Source: Rhynchosporium graminicola (taxonomy: Eukaryota; Ascomycota; Leotiomycetes; Helotiales; Ploettnerulaceae). Taken from it: a DNA stretch of 64,000 nt. Shown here piece after piece: positions 33,999 through 47,200 of the stretch (positions within the stretch are counted from its first letter, which is position 1; every line of letters begins with the position of its first letter). Below the pieces are notes generated by a model, which saw only the letters and a program-made list of their open reading frames with translations, did not search any database and had not been told where the DNA came from. Position numbers and translations under genes: made by a program. The stretch is from NCBI GenBank assembly GCA_900074885.1, contig FJUW01000078.1, positions 83,884-147,883 of the forward strand, given 5' to 3'.

Positions 33999-34680
33999 AT
34001 GCCTCGGCAAAAACTGGAGGTGAGGGGAGCATTCAGAATTATTATAGTTCTCCTAGCTATGATGTCCGCCCGAAAGTTCTTCCGAGACATGTGTCGTCCC
34101 TGGACCTGGACCTGGGCCTCAAACTGCCAACCGCTGAAAGTCCTCACAGCAACAGCACGGGACATCCAAGAAGAGCTTACAGCTAGAAGGATCACAAGCG
34201 TTGAGGTTGTGGACAAGTACTTGGATCAAATTTCGCAACACAATTGCTATTTGGATACAGTCATTGCCACATGCCCCAGCGCTCGTCAGCAGGCAGAAAC
34301 ATTGGACAGGGCACGACAGAATGGTAAGATACGTGGGCCATTACACGATGTCCCCGTGCTATTGAAGGTGAGATAACCACCGAGGGACATTCATTTGACC
34401 GGCCACTGAAAGTCTCTCAAGGACAACATTGCAACGCATCCGGATTTTGGCATGGATACAACCGCGGGAAGCTTGGCTTTGGCTGGCTCGAGGCCACGCA
34501 AGAATGCCGATGTCGTTGAGAAGGTACGAAATGAAGGATATTTCTTTGGAGCTCCGCTTAGATTGACCTTTGATCTCGCAGTTAATACTGGCTGGCGCCA
34601 TCATCCTTGGGAAAACACAACTGTCTGTAAGTATTCGCATGCGGCATTTGAAAATATAGTTGTGCTGACATAGTTCTTCC
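33999..34680 (+). pseudogene. Amidase (amidase signature family), cut off by a hAT insertion
   Basis: Exons 33999-34367, 34422-34523 and 34582-34626 and the first bases of exon 4 (from 34674), with introns of 54, 58 and 47 nt. Readable family blocks: ATARDIQEELTARRITSVEV, VDKYLDQISQHNCYLDTVIA, KIRGPLHDVPVLLK joined to DNIATHPDFGMDTTAGSLAL, then SRPRKNADVVEK and ILAGAIILGKTQLS. LLK-DN carries the catalytic Lys and TTAGS the conserved Ser region. The GGSSGG block with the nucleophile and the remaining ~60% are missing because a hAT element begins at 34681. The start is either ATG 33999, which includes a short hydrophobic segment (FRIIIVLLAMM), or ATG 34060. Unlike the flanking elements it is not RIP-mutated. 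The downstream half lies outside the window if it survives. Confidence 0.88.
34673..34680. repeat. Presumed 8-bp target site, left side of hAT2
   Basis: gttcttcc precedes the CAGTG end of the second hAT; its partner would lie beyond the window, so the duplication is inferred from the hAT rule and not seen. Confidence 0.4.
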
Positions 34681-35214
34681 CAGTGTGCGAAATGGTTAAA
34701 TTAAATTAAATTAATTAGAATTAGATTAAATTAAATTAAGTATGAAAATCCGAAATCTAATTCTAATTAATTTAATTATTTGAAAATTAATTAACTCCTA
34801 TGAATTTCGCCTAGTACTAATCAAGATTAGATTTTCGCTTAAGGTTCTATATCAAGCCTAGTCGCCTTCGCTACCTAAATAAAGACAGTAAGTATTCTAG
34901 AAGTAGTAATAACTAGAGCCTATAACTAGAAATCAGGTCTCTATTAGTAATACTAGCTTAAGAACTATAGATTATTAATTATATAATCTAGAAAGTACTA
35001 GAAAGTACTAGGGCTTGATTTATAATCGAAGAATTCTAGGAAATTCTAGGAAATTCTATCAATTTCTAATTATTATAAATCAACGAATCTATTAGTAATA
35101 AGCTTAGAAATCGAAACCTAATTAGATTCTTCTAGAAACTATATAATTTCTATATAAGGAACCTTTCCTCGCTTCGCAGAATCGGAATATCTTCTTTAGA
35201 TCATCGATTATATC
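34681..35214 (+). mobile_element. hAT DNA transposon 2, left part
   Basis: Begins CAGTGTGCGAAATGGTTA, the same terminal repeat as hAT1, followed by subterminal TTAAATTAAATTAA repeats and a body that can be followed alongside hAT1 (shared blocks such as ttagtaatactagctta, agaaagtactagaaa, ataaatcaacgaa, cgcagaatcggaatatcttc). It is the same family but a clearly diverged copy. It is interrupted at 35214 by LTR element A. Its continuation at 55136 resembles the matching part of hAT1 for only about 60 bases before becoming unrecognisable. Confidence 0.85.
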
Positions 35215-35459
35215 TGTGACGGTTATGGCATATAACTAGCATGGACTTAGTGCGACTAGTAAGTACTCCCAATCGAGTATACTAAGCGAGATTACCGAGA
35301 GCTCCGCAGAGCCCCTTTTATATATACCTTCTCTCCTCTCTTCTACTTCTTAGCTCTTTAGTTATAGATTCTTAAGTGATTCTTACTACTTCATATTCAT
35401 AGTAATATAAGGTCTTATTACTAAGGTAGTTTTAAGACCTTTCTAGAGCAAGCGTTATA
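35215..35459 (+). repeat. 5' LTR of element A
   Basis: Starts TGTGACGGTTATGGCATATA and ends GAGCAAGCGTTATA (TCACA with two C-to-T changes). It matches 54891-55135 along its full 245 bp with mainly transition differences. Confidence 0.93.
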
Positions 35460-38400
35460 TTATCTATTACTCTTTTACTTACGTCTAGGAAGATAGTAAA
35501 TATCTACTTATATTATACCTCTATACCTAGAGCCACTAAACGCAGAAGACTATACTATATAGAGAAGGCCTATACTAAGTATAAACTTGAAGAATAGCAC
35601 CTAAACAGAAGTAACTTAAGTCCGATAAATCGACAACTAGTTCTCTAACTCCCTCTACTTCTACCTCCTATTCTTCGGCGACTCGTAATACTCGCTATAA
35701 TCCACCTCTCTCTATAATAGAAAGTGCTCGCGATAACGCCTTATCCGAGTTAAGCTCTCTAACTCCTACTATAATTAACGAACTCACTGAGTTACTAAAC
35801 CTCCCTGATAATACCCTTATAGTAATAGTAACTATAAGTAACTTATAGACAGATCGTACTTACTAGCTATAAGAGGCAGAAAGAAGGCTCGCAGAGGAAA
35901 TACAATTAAAGAAGGATATAGCAGATTAATTACGATAATTATAGATTAAACTACATGAGGTACGCTAAACGATAGCTACTCGCACTACTAAATCTGTGTC
36001 TTTCGATGATCCTTAGTCGCTAACTCCTCCTCTATTATTAATTAAAGAAAACTCTCGTAGAGAATACTCTATAAGTAGAATTTCTTCTATATCTTACGTA
36101 ACTCGTATTAAGAAGATTCCGAACCTTCTAAATAGATTCTCTAATAGAATCGACTACTCTCTAAAACTCTAGGAAGTATAGATACGTAACGCCCTCCGGC
36201 GCTACTCTAGTTACTTCTTTAACGAAGATCACTATAAAGATTAGTTACTTAATTAAACAGAAGGAATAGCTAGAAATTATTTAGAACTCTCGTTCCTAGA
36301 ACTAGAATATAATAAGGAAAGTAATATAATCGATTCACTTAATATAATCACTTAACTCGTCTCCTTCTTATTAAACCTATATGATTAGTAAACTATAAGA
36401 GCTAGCTATTTAGCGCTAAAGATAGAGTATAAATAGACCTTTTAGATATTCTACTAGGAATTCCATACGCTTACTTATAAAGCTAGTATAAATAATTAAT
36501 CGACTCTGAAAATAGACTTATAGGAGAAGCTACTTTCACGGCTTCGGAAACAGCTCTTCTAATAGTACAGAATATTAAGAACACTAGAAGAATACATTAA
36601 AGCTATATAAGCTAAAGATTAAGGTTAATTTATTAAGAAAACTTACTATACTGAACTATTAATTAAGAGTAATATAACTCGCGATCGCTCTATAAGAACC
36701 TCTTAATAATATAACGAAAGCTCCTCTTCTTCTAACCCTCTAAAGACTCGTACTGAATTTAGTCTGAAAGACTTATTTACTATTACTACTAATATACTCC
36801 CTTAGGAAAATAGTTCCTTATACTAATACTCTGCACGAAACGATATACCTCGTATATAATCGCCTTCTAACGCTACCTGTTACTTTACTCCTAATTAATT
36901 ATTAATTCGTTCAAATACCCTCTAACGTATTAATAAAATTAATACTAGAGATAAGATTAATAGCGAATCGTTAAGTAATAACTAAGTAGTATTTCAAGAT
37001 ACTAACGAGACTCTAAAACCGCTAGTAAAAGACTACGCCTAAGGAAAGACTCCTTCTTAAGTAATATATAAGATATACGATATCTTAATCTTATAAAGCT
37101 TCTTAGTAGTTAATCGTTCACTACACGTGCTACTCTTACTAAGAATAGACTTTCATACAAGTTACCTGCACTTCTCGATTCTGGAGCTAATAGATATTAT
37201 TTTATTAATTATTCTCTTCTTAAATCTCTTTTCTTCTTTCTAAAACCTTCGATTCACCCTCTACTAAACGCAATTCCTATTAAAGGTTTCAATAGTATTA
37301 ATAGTAGTATAATTAGTTATTATATAATACTTAACTTAATAGTAGATCGCCGCGTCTAAGTATTTACCCTCTTTCTTATTACTACTCTCGGAAACTATAG
37401 TATTATACTCGGAAGGACTTAGCTTTCGGAATATTAAGTACTCTTAGATACCTCTAAATAATAGATTATTTAGCTACTAGATACTCCTCTTAATAACGTT
37501 TATAGCTCTCCGATCGAAATCAAGGACTTACGTAAATACCGTATTTACTAGCGCTATTAATACGACGCTAACGAACGAAACAAACGTCTAGATTAGTTCT
37601 AGGAAGCGTATAATATATAGCGAAGCGCAGCTAACTCTTTTATTAATATCTAAGCTATTATTAACTCTCTATCTATTATTAAATACCTGCTACTAAACGC
37701 TAGATATATTTTAAGGGAGATTTCTAGCTATAAGAATATCTAAAACTCTCCCTTAGAGAGTATTCTATAGATAACGAACCCTCCGCTATTATTACTACTT
37801 GAGGAGAACTATTTCCTTAGCGTTTCTATTACTTCCTATAGATACGCTGAGCCTAAGTCTTTATTATCTAAAGAATAAGAAAAGAGTAATAGAGATAAGT
37901 CTTTATACGCTAGAAAAGCTACTAATATACGCCCGAAGTATATACGATTTAGTAATATGACTACTTATATCCCGCGTGAATCTCTAATTTAGACCTAAAT
38001 AGAAGTCTCTACGTTAAAAACTTATATAAGATTACGCCTATATAATTCATATAATAGATTAATAGTTAAAACTACTTATAAGACTATATTACGAATCAAT
38101 AGAAGCTAATCTAAGTACTAATATAGCTACTACGCTACTATAGAAGCGCTAATAGCGATAAAGATCACCTTATCTCGTGCTCCTGCCTCTCTAAGAGCCT
38201 CTTATACTAGAGATCTATATAATTAGCGGCTTAGCTTTTTATCTCTTATATAAACGCTAGAAGTCTTCTAACGATAAGATCTTCTCTATTACTCTCTACG
38301 AGGTAGATAAGCTTCTTAACGATCGAATCGCAGATCAGTAATATAATACTACTATCGTATCTTTAACTATCGATCTTATAGAACGCTATAAAACCGCCTA

Positions 38401-39006
38401 GTAATTTACTATTAGCTTAAATAAATTAGATTCAGAACTATAGATTCCTCACGAGTATAGCTAGTAGATATACGTCTTCTCTAAGGAAGCTAGTAACGTT
38501 CTCCCTTCTTATTATTCATATGATCACTGAATTAATCTTAAGAAAGAGGCCGAAAAGAGCCTTAAATACTCCTTCTTATATAAGATATTAGCTAAAGAAC
38601 TCTAAGTTATAAAAGCGTATATTACTAATAACTTAGCTAAAGGTTTTATTAAACCTTCTTAAGTACTATACGTAGTACTTATACTATTCGTTAAGAAAGC
38701 GAATAGAAGTCTCTGTTTCTATATTAACTTTCGTACTTTAAATAACCTTATACGAAAAGACTAATATCCCTTTCTATCAATCGACGAGACGCTAGCTAGA
38801 ATCTCTAATACTAAGATCTTCACTAAACTAGATATTCGCTAAGTATTCCACCGAATTCGGATAGATCTAGCCTCTAAAGAGTATACGACCTTTCGGACCT
38901 GTTATAGAGTATATAAGTATAAAGTACTCCCTTTTGAATTAACTAATAGCCCTGCGATATATTAATAGTATATAAATAATATCTTATTCGACTATTTAGA
39001 CGATTT
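35460..39006 (+). pseudogene. Element A gag, protease and first part of reverse transcriptase (decayed)
   Basis: Gag-like coding up to about 36900. Protease has LLDSGANRYYF at about 37171-37205 (the D-S-G active site). RT begins near 38650 (KKANRSLCFYINFRTLNN), then IFTKLDIR at about 38820 and FRTCYRVYKYKVLPFELT at about 38890-38945, and breaks off at YLDDF (39006) where element B is inserted. Many in-frame TAG/TAA at former Gln codons. Confidence 0.85.
39002..39006. repeat. 5-bp target-site duplication of element B, left copy
   Basis: gattt before the left LTR; an identical gattt lies at 52320-52324 after the right LTR. The two also mark where A's RT frame resumes. Confidence 0.93.
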
Positions 39007-39184
39007 TATCGAGAGGTTACGTTGATCTTCAGAGTAAGGCATAGAGTAGTTGAATGATATTAGTTGCATTGCAGTACTAATTCCTATAGAGAGTCGACAG
39101 AAGATATTATCTAGGAATATCCGCACGGACTATGCACGTGACTACAGTCACCTGATTCATGCTAAGACTTATATCCTCGCAATA
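39007..39184 (-). repeat. 3' LTR of element B (left copy)
   Basis: tatcgagaggttacgttgat at the left, cctcgcaata at the right. It matches 52142-52319 over the full 178 bp with about 16 differences by eye, all but one transitions. It contains the palindromic stretch cgtgactacagtcacctga. Confidence 0.92.
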
Positions 39185-42100
39185 CACCCCTCTGTAGAGA
39201 TACCACAAAATCAGTAACTTCTACAGGTACGAGTAATCTAATTTCTTTTGTAATTAGTCAATTATACTATCGTACGTATAGTAATACCCCTGGAGACTAG
39301 CACTATGCCTCGATATCACGTGAATCTAGATAAACTATAGGTTCTGTAATTCCTTTAAGATATATCAGCTTTCTAATTGATATCTACACCTCTTATTCTA
39401 GGTGTAAAACAGTTATATTCAGTATTACTATAAAGGCTTTAAGGTCTTATAAGCTAAGTAGTTTAGTGAAACCGTCTACCGCGTTCTCTTTTGAGGGTAT
39501 ATACTAAGGGTCTAAATAACCTCTAGCGACCTCCTAGCGAAAGTAGTAGAATTTGATATCGATATGCTTAGTACGCTAGTGTAATTCAGGGTTCTCTGAT
39601 AGAGATAAAGCTCCCTGATTATCGTACTACATCTCTACACTCCTAGAGTCTGGCTTATTATAGCCTAGCTCCTTTAGTACTTAGCGTATCTATGATACTT
39701 CTCTAGCAAAAGCGCATATAGCTATATACTCTGCTTCCGTAGAGGCAAGAGCTATAGTAGTCTATCGCTTTGAAATAGCTAAGAAAACACCTCCTGCAAG
39801 GAAGAAATACACTCCGGTATACGATACTCTATCGATTCGGTTACTAGCTTAATCAGAGTCGCAGAAACCTCTTAATTTCATCTTCTCTCTATCGGTAACA
39901 TCTCCTCCGTAAGTCGTAGCGTAGTACTTCGTACCTTATAGGTACGCAAGTACTCTCTTAGCGCTCGTAAGGTATTAAGGTAATAGATTTATCAGAAATT
40001 ATAATAGTATAAAGCAGTAGTATAGTATATCCCAGCGAGTATAAGCTAGGTACTATAAACTACCGTAAAGCTATTGATATAGCTTGATTTCTTATAGAGT
40101 AGCTACTCCCTTAAATTTAACTATAGAAACCTCTGAACTAGTAGCAAAGGGCGTATTAGCGCTCTTATAGTTAGTTATTCCAAATCGATCTAATATCTTA
40201 TCGATATACGTATCTTAGTAAAGAGAAATCGTCTTCTTCTCTCTATCACGTATAATTCTGACGCTAAGGAAGTATTTAGCTAGTCTAGCTAGTAGAGTAT
40301 CGAATATAGTGAGAATCTTCTTCTTAAGCTCTTTAAGAGCTATTCTAGCTTTTAAGATAACTAGAAAATCGTCGATATAAGTAATAATAATTATTCTAGT
40401 TTCTTAGTTAATATATATATAATTATCAGGCTATAAAAGTATAAAGTCGATAATACTGAACTCCTTACGTAGTATCTCTTGCTAGAGGCGTGGAGACTAC
40501 TTCAGACTATATAGAGCCTTTAGCAAGAGCATATATTTATCGTCTATAAGTCTACGCCTAAATTATCTATAAAATAGCGGCAATTTAATATATATCTAGG
40601 TATCGGCTTCACTATATAAGAATACTATTACTATATTAAACTATTCGACTTCTAAGTCGTACTCCGCTGTAACTGCTAAGCCTATCTTCTGAGTAGAAGA
40701 TTTATAGACTCCGGTATACGTCTAATCGTAATCGTGACTAAATAGTTACGTATAACCTTAGACTATAAATCTAACCTTATATTTATCGATTTTACTATCT
40801 ATATCTCTCTTAGTCTTAAAAACTAGATGAGAACCTAGCACTCTGTACCCTTTTAGTATATCAGAGCGACTTATAGTCTTCTAAGTCGACTTCTCTTAAG
40901 AGATCGATACTCCTTAATTATAGCCTTCTTCTATTCTAGCTAATCAGCTCTCTTTATAGCTTAATCTAAAGTAATCGGATTATCTAAGAATAGAGACTCT
41001 TCTTAAGCCGTATGAAAAGCGAGTCGATACTGACTAGTACTCTCTAGTACTTCTTCTAATAGAGAGATAGCATGGGAGTAGCTATTATTTAGTTCCGGGG
41101 TTGCCTCAGGCGTCGAAATTAGAGTCGGATTATTATAGCCAGAGCGTATAGCCCTAGGGACGTACTCCGGCATATAGTTCTTAGATCCAGGAGGCTTACT
41201 ACGCTTCTTTTATATAGTAATTTGCTCCGGAATATCGACCTCTAGTGCTAGAACTTCATCTGTAACTATAGACTCAGTATCTTCCGTACTATCGATTTCG
41301 ACTTCAGAATCCTCGTCTTAGCTTATAATACCTATATTAGGAGTAGTACCGGTAACTTCAGCGTCCTGATTTTAGCTCAAATTATAGATAGAATTACCCC
41401 TAGTTTAAAGTACTATTATAGCGTCTTCTTCGTGAGGTTCTATAACTAAACCGTCTCTATTAAACCGTAAATAAGAGGTACGAACTACCTTTCTATTAAC
41501 TAAGTATCTATAGATATTATAACCTTCAAATCCTACTAGAATACCCTTTTCAGCTCTAGGAGCTACCTTATAGCTCTAGACTCTTTTTCTCCTTATTAAT
41601 TAGTATGAAGATAAGATATCCTAATACACGGAGATACTTAACAGAGGGAGTATAGTTTACCCCTAGCTTAATATCGTCCTAGAAGTATTTAAAAGGAGTC
41701 TTCCCTTCTACTCTAGAAGTAGAAATAAGGTTAGCGATATATATATAAGCGAGTAGAATTTCCGGCTATATATAGTCAGGTATATTCTGATCTACTATAA
41801 TTATACGTACCTTCTCGATAATCGTACGTATAGAGCGTTTAGCTCTTCTATCTTACTCTAGAGTATACGGAGTAGACTCCTCTAGTAGTATTCTAAGGTA
41901 GTCGGCAAGCTCTTTTATCTAAGAGGGAGAGTACTCCTTGCTCCTATTATATCTCTATACCTTAATTTTGCAGTAATACTATATTTCGGCCAACTTAATT
42001 AGCTTTTAATTAGCTAGGTATATATCCGACTTCTTAGCGTAAGTAAAGGCCTACTTTCCAGTCGAATAGGCGTATAAGAAGATAGAGGCGTAAGAGTAAC

Positions 42101-42487
42101 TATTCAGACCCTTAGGTTTAAGGTATACTATATCTATATAGATTTCATCTATTGATCTAGTAGGTCGTGCACGTGCCGATACTTTATTAACCTTTCGAAT
42201 AGGTCGGCCTTTCTCATATAGTACGTAAAAGCGAGTTCTACTAGTCTTAAGCTCTATAAACTTCATACTAGTAACTATAGATTAAGTGCGTCGTATTATA
42301 TCAAAGCTAGCGTAATACATATGTCTATGCTAAAGCTCTATATCGACTGTAGCTTGCTCTACTGCTGCAGGTAAGCTTAAACCCGGAAAGCTAGCGTACT
42401 CTGCGCCGAAGGTCATCTCTTCTTTAATAATGAATAGATTTTTATTAATTGTATAGATCTCCTTCTCCTTAGACGTATAGAGAACAG
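39185..42487 (-). pseudogene. Element B integrase, RT and RNase H (decayed)
   Basis: On the minus strand: the GAG-pre-integrase mark of the LWHRRxxH type at about 42311-42345 (reads EL-stop-HRHMYYAS); an integrase stretch ARPTRSIDEIYIDIVYLKP within the short surviving frame 42051-42266; the RT active site IITYIDDFLVI at about 40365-40395; and RNase H STEAEYIAICAF at about 39715-39755. These are classic copia pol blocks. Stops are mostly former Gln or Trp codons. Confidence 0.88.
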
Positions 42488-42755
42488 TATAACGACACAA
42501 GACTCAAGGCGGTATATAAGTAAGAATAAACGAGTAGGGAGGCTAAGAGCGATCTTATATAGTCTACTACAAAAGAAAAAAAAAGATAAAGAAGGAAGAA
42601 GAAGAGAGATAGAGTATAAAGCACCTTATACATATATACCGGTACTAGTCCGATACTATACCGGGTCGGATACTAGTTCTGCCGGGATACCTGTGAACTT
42701 AGGCCCTATTATCTATCCTTCTTCTTATATGATATTCAGGTAAGCTATTATTATA
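42488..42755 (-). repeat. 3' LTR of element C (left copy)
   Basis: Starts tataacgacacaagactcaa and ends aagctattattata. Pairs with 49973-50240. A third, shorter relative lies at 63783-63984. Confidence 0.93.
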
Positions 42756-43399
42756 TTACCCCCCCCCTAAGAAGAGCTTAACCCTAAGCTCGGAAGGTTA
42801 TAGTTTATACTGGAATTAGTCTTTATTATAACTATTTTCGTCGATATTCGCGTAATAAGCACTAGCTGCTCTTTAGTAGTAGTAAATTCTTTATTAAGTT
42901 CTGACTAGTTACGTCGCCGTAATAGTACTATATTAGTTATAGCTTCTAAATCGGGCGATAAGCGGTATTTACTTTATCTATTTACAGTAGGAGTCGAGTT
43001 TAAGTAGGGCGTAGGGTATATAAAGGAAGGGGTTTATTAATATTAGAGCTTTTCTTTTTCAACTGCGATAAATACTTTAACTTATAAGTTTACTTTCCCT
43101 AGACTATAATATAGTTCCTAGAGTAGGTATCGTTACTAACTACTATAGTAGTCTACTATAATCTTATATATTAATCGATCTAATTAACTCTTTTCTTAAT
43201 ATAAGTAAGTTTCTTATCTTAGTATTAGGGATTTCACGGATCTATAACGCTAACTCCTATAGTACCTTTACTAGTTCCCGCTAGTGCTCTTTCGGTAGTA
43301 TATCGTATATATTACCTGCGATATATTCGCGCTTTCCTTAAGATAAAGTATAATAATACTCCTATTCTAGAACTTCTATATTTATTTAATAAGCTTAAC

Positions 43400-44230
43400 T
43401 CTAAGCTTTATAAGTATTATTCGGTATTAAAGAGTAGTTACGAGCTTATAAGTTACTTAAACCTGAATATAAGTATATATACTAACGTATTATAGTTACC
43501 CGATTACGTTAATATAGAGTATACTATTTTATCCGGGTTACTTTCTAGTAGCGAAGCTAAAGACGCGGAGCTAAATTAGAGCAGTATTATAGCTACTTAT
43601 AAGGCGATTAATCAGATTTATCGTCTTATAAAATCTACTACTCCTACTATTATATTAGAGATTACTACTATATAATTAGTAGAGACTTAGGCTTTAAGGC
43701 GTTCTATAAAGAAAGTATTTAAAGAATTAGAGTTTATTAAAGTAATAAGTTAAGATCTTAAATCTTTAGATACTAATACGATACTAATATAATATAAGAT
43801 CTAGATCTTTTAATAATAGATTCGGCGAAATCTAAGTTAATAATATAAATAGTATTAAAGTAGATAAAAGAGTTAAATAGTAATATACGGGAATTTATAA
43901 AGAAAATTATATTTAAAGCTACGATATCTAATACTAAAGGAAAGAGGAATTTACTTTTTAGTTTAGAGATAGCGTTAGATCTAGATACTCCCGGACTTTC
44001 TCTAAAGAAGAAACCTCGTAGGATTAGCTATTATACTTAGTCTACTACTAGAGTAGCGTTAATAAGTTTAAATAAGGAGTTAGATATAATAGTTCTAGTT
44101 CTAGATATTCTAGAATTACTAGAAGCTCTAGAGAACTTAAGAGAGAAAGCTAATAAAGTAGAAGTAATTAAAGAAGTAGAGTTTTAGATATAGCGTTATT
44201 ATAGAGTATAATCAGGGGATTATCCCTAGT
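43400..44230 (+). pseudogene. Antisense coding-like segment in the 3' part of element C
   Basis: Between the end of C's pol and its 3' LTR the plus strand (opposite to gag-pol) reads like protein once former Gln codons are tolerated: LLSSSEAKDAELN, SSIIATYKAINQIYRLIKST, ALRRSIKKVFKELEFIKVIS, and later DTPGLSLKKKPRR at about 43988-44023. A TATA-like gtatataaagg lies at about 43016-43026 on the same strand. No family is recognised. It may be an extra antisense ORF of the element or a captured gene fragment. Confidence 0.4.
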
Positions 44231-47200
44231 AATAAATTCTAATACTAGTAACTATAATAGCTTATTATCTTCTAAGTAACTATAGTTATCTATCCTATCT
44301 TCTTAGGCTTTAATCTATTAATCTAGTTTATATAGAGGTCTAAGTTTACTTAGCTTAGTAATATAGAAGTCTCTAAGCTTATATAGAGTATCTATTAAAT
44401 CGGAAGCGTTATATTAAGTTAGGTCTAGGTTATAGCTTAGCTAGCTAACTTAATACTTCAGATTATCTCTTAGGAGCTATATAGCGAGTATATCTTATAA
44501 CTCCTACTCTTCTTAAGTAGTAATAACCTCCGGGGGTAAGTTTAGTAACTCCTAGCTTAGTAATAAGTCGTCCGAGTCCTTAAAGAGTAATTCGGGAGTA
44601 AATATATTATAAATAGAAGATCCCGGGAGTAAATCTAGCTTATAAGAGTATCTGATCTTAGCTAGAACCTAGTATAGTCCTACTTAGAGACTAGATAGCT
44701 TCTTATTTAGCTAGTAATTCTTAAGGTTCCTTATAGAGAGAAATACTTTATCTCTAACTTCCTAGTCGATACTGCGCTATTTCGGGTCAGTTATAGCGCT
44801 TATCTTATACTAAGTAGCTAGTATATTAGCTTTTATAACCTCGATAGCGGATTTAGTATATTTAGCTAGGGATTTAGTATTAGTATAGTTAAGCTTCTCT
44901 TATAGTATTAATCCGGTAAGTTACTTCTAGTCCTAGCTATTCTATAGTAATATATTATATTTAAAGGTATATAGCGCTATACCGATAGAATCGTAAGGCA
45001 GGGTTACTTAAGCGCGGTCTATTATTAGTAGTAGTTCGCCCTAGTTACTCTAGTAGTAATTAATAAAGGGTCGAAAGCGTTAGTTAATATACTAATTTAT
45101 AATCTCCGTTTATCTATTAGTTTACTAGTAGAAAGAGGTAAAGAGCTTAACCTTAACTCTAATTATATAGTAAAACTCTTACTAGAAGGATAAGACTAGC
45201 TAAGCTCCTTAGTCGGATATAATTAACTTAGGAGTATATCCGAAACGATATATCTATTAGATAAATAATATCGCTATCTTACGAGTATCGATATTATAGT
45301 AGCACAGTATCGATACAGAGTCTTTCCCTAGGTAGTCGATAAATACTAATATCTTATTAAATCCTTAGTTATTAGGCGGGAAGTCCTTAAAATCTATAGC
45401 TAAGTACTATATAAGGTAGCTAAGTACTAGTAATAAGTGGAGAAATCCTTACTATTTTATCTGTTTCGGATAAGAGTACTAATAAAGGCGGTAATTACGA
45501 GTATACTATTTTATATCTAATATAAGTCCTTTCTAGTAGTAATAAGTAGAAATTATTTCAGTAGTCTTATAAGTATTTAGATAAGCGGAAGAAACTTAAT
45601 CGTAGACTTCGCTAATTAAACAAGTATATAGCAGGGTATAGTATTATACGTATAGATAACTATTATAAAGTAGTAACTTATTATTAATAGTATAGCTATC
45701 TCTTAATATATTCTATTTATTAGAGAAAGATTCTTAGTTAAATTAGTATAGTTTCTTAATTAAATTAAAAGAGTTATATACGAGTTCCGGTAGCGTATTA
45801 GTCCTTAGCGATATTAGGTATATATAACTAATTTAATCGATATAATACTTAGCTAGTTCCGCGTTAATCCTAAGGTCTAAGCGGTCTAGAGGTAATAAAA
45901 CCCGAGATCTACTATCCTATTTCTATTATTCTTATATCTTTAGATCTTATTCCTTATAGCTAAAGATATCGGCTTTAGCGTTATCTTTACTAAGCGTATA
46001 TATAATTTGAAAGTTAAATTCGAAGAGGAATTCTATTTATCTAGCTTACTTACTAGTTAGGACTTTAGTAGTTATAAAGTACTCTAAGGATCGATAGTCC
46101 GTATATACGCCGATATAGCGTTATAGAGATATAAGTTCTAGTCTCTATTTCCGGAAAAACTTAATAATAGCGTATAGCTCCTTATTATAGATCTTCTAGT
46201 TTAGTTTATATCTATTAAGAATATAGGAGTAGAATCTAATTAGATACTACTAGTTATCTTTATATAATTAGAAGATAACTCCCGCTATTATACTATTAAA
46301 GGTATTAGTTTCTAGTTTAGTTTATAACTTAGGGTCGAAATAGTATAGTTTCTGTACCGATAGTAGCTATTAATATAAATCGTCGAAGGACTTCTTATAA
46401 TCGTTAGTGAAATTCTATAGTACTATAAGCTAAGTGAGTATTAAGAGAGGTTTAGCGATAAGGCCGAAATTCCGAATAAATTAATAATAGAACCTATAGA
46501 ATCCTAGGAAGGATTTTATAGCTATTACTATTTCGGGGTACTTCTAGTTTACTAATAGTACTACTTTCTTAGGATCTGGCTCGATTCCGTTAGTAATAAT
46601 AATATATCTGAGGTATTTAGTCCGAGTAATATAGAATTCGCTTTTCTTAATATCTACCTAGAGTCCGGTATCTATTAAGCGTTATAGTACTAATTTAATA
46701 TATTCCTTATATTCCTAGAGCGTTTCTAAGTATATAAGAATATTATCTAGGTAAGCTATATAGAAATTATCTAAATAGTCTAGTAGTATATTATTTATAT
46801 ATCGCTAGTATATACTAAGTCTATTATAGAGCCTAAAAAATAATACTTTATATTTATAAGATCTGAAGCGAGTTCGGAAGGTAATATACTCCTCGGATTC
46901 AGAGTTTATACGAATATAGTTAAATACTACCCGGATATCTAGTTTAATAAAGATTACTACTTTAAATATATAAGTTAAGAGCTTATCGATCCTAAGTATT
47001 AGATAGGAATCCTTTCGAGTAATCGTATTAAGCTTATAATAGTCGATATAGAAGCGTAATCCTCTATCGGCTTTCTTAATAAATAATACGGGTAATATAA
47101 AGGGACTTTAGCTAGATTCAATAAATCCCTTATCTAGGTTCTCTATAAGGTACTCCTTAGTTACTTATAGTTCGTTTATAGATTATTAATATAAGGGCGA

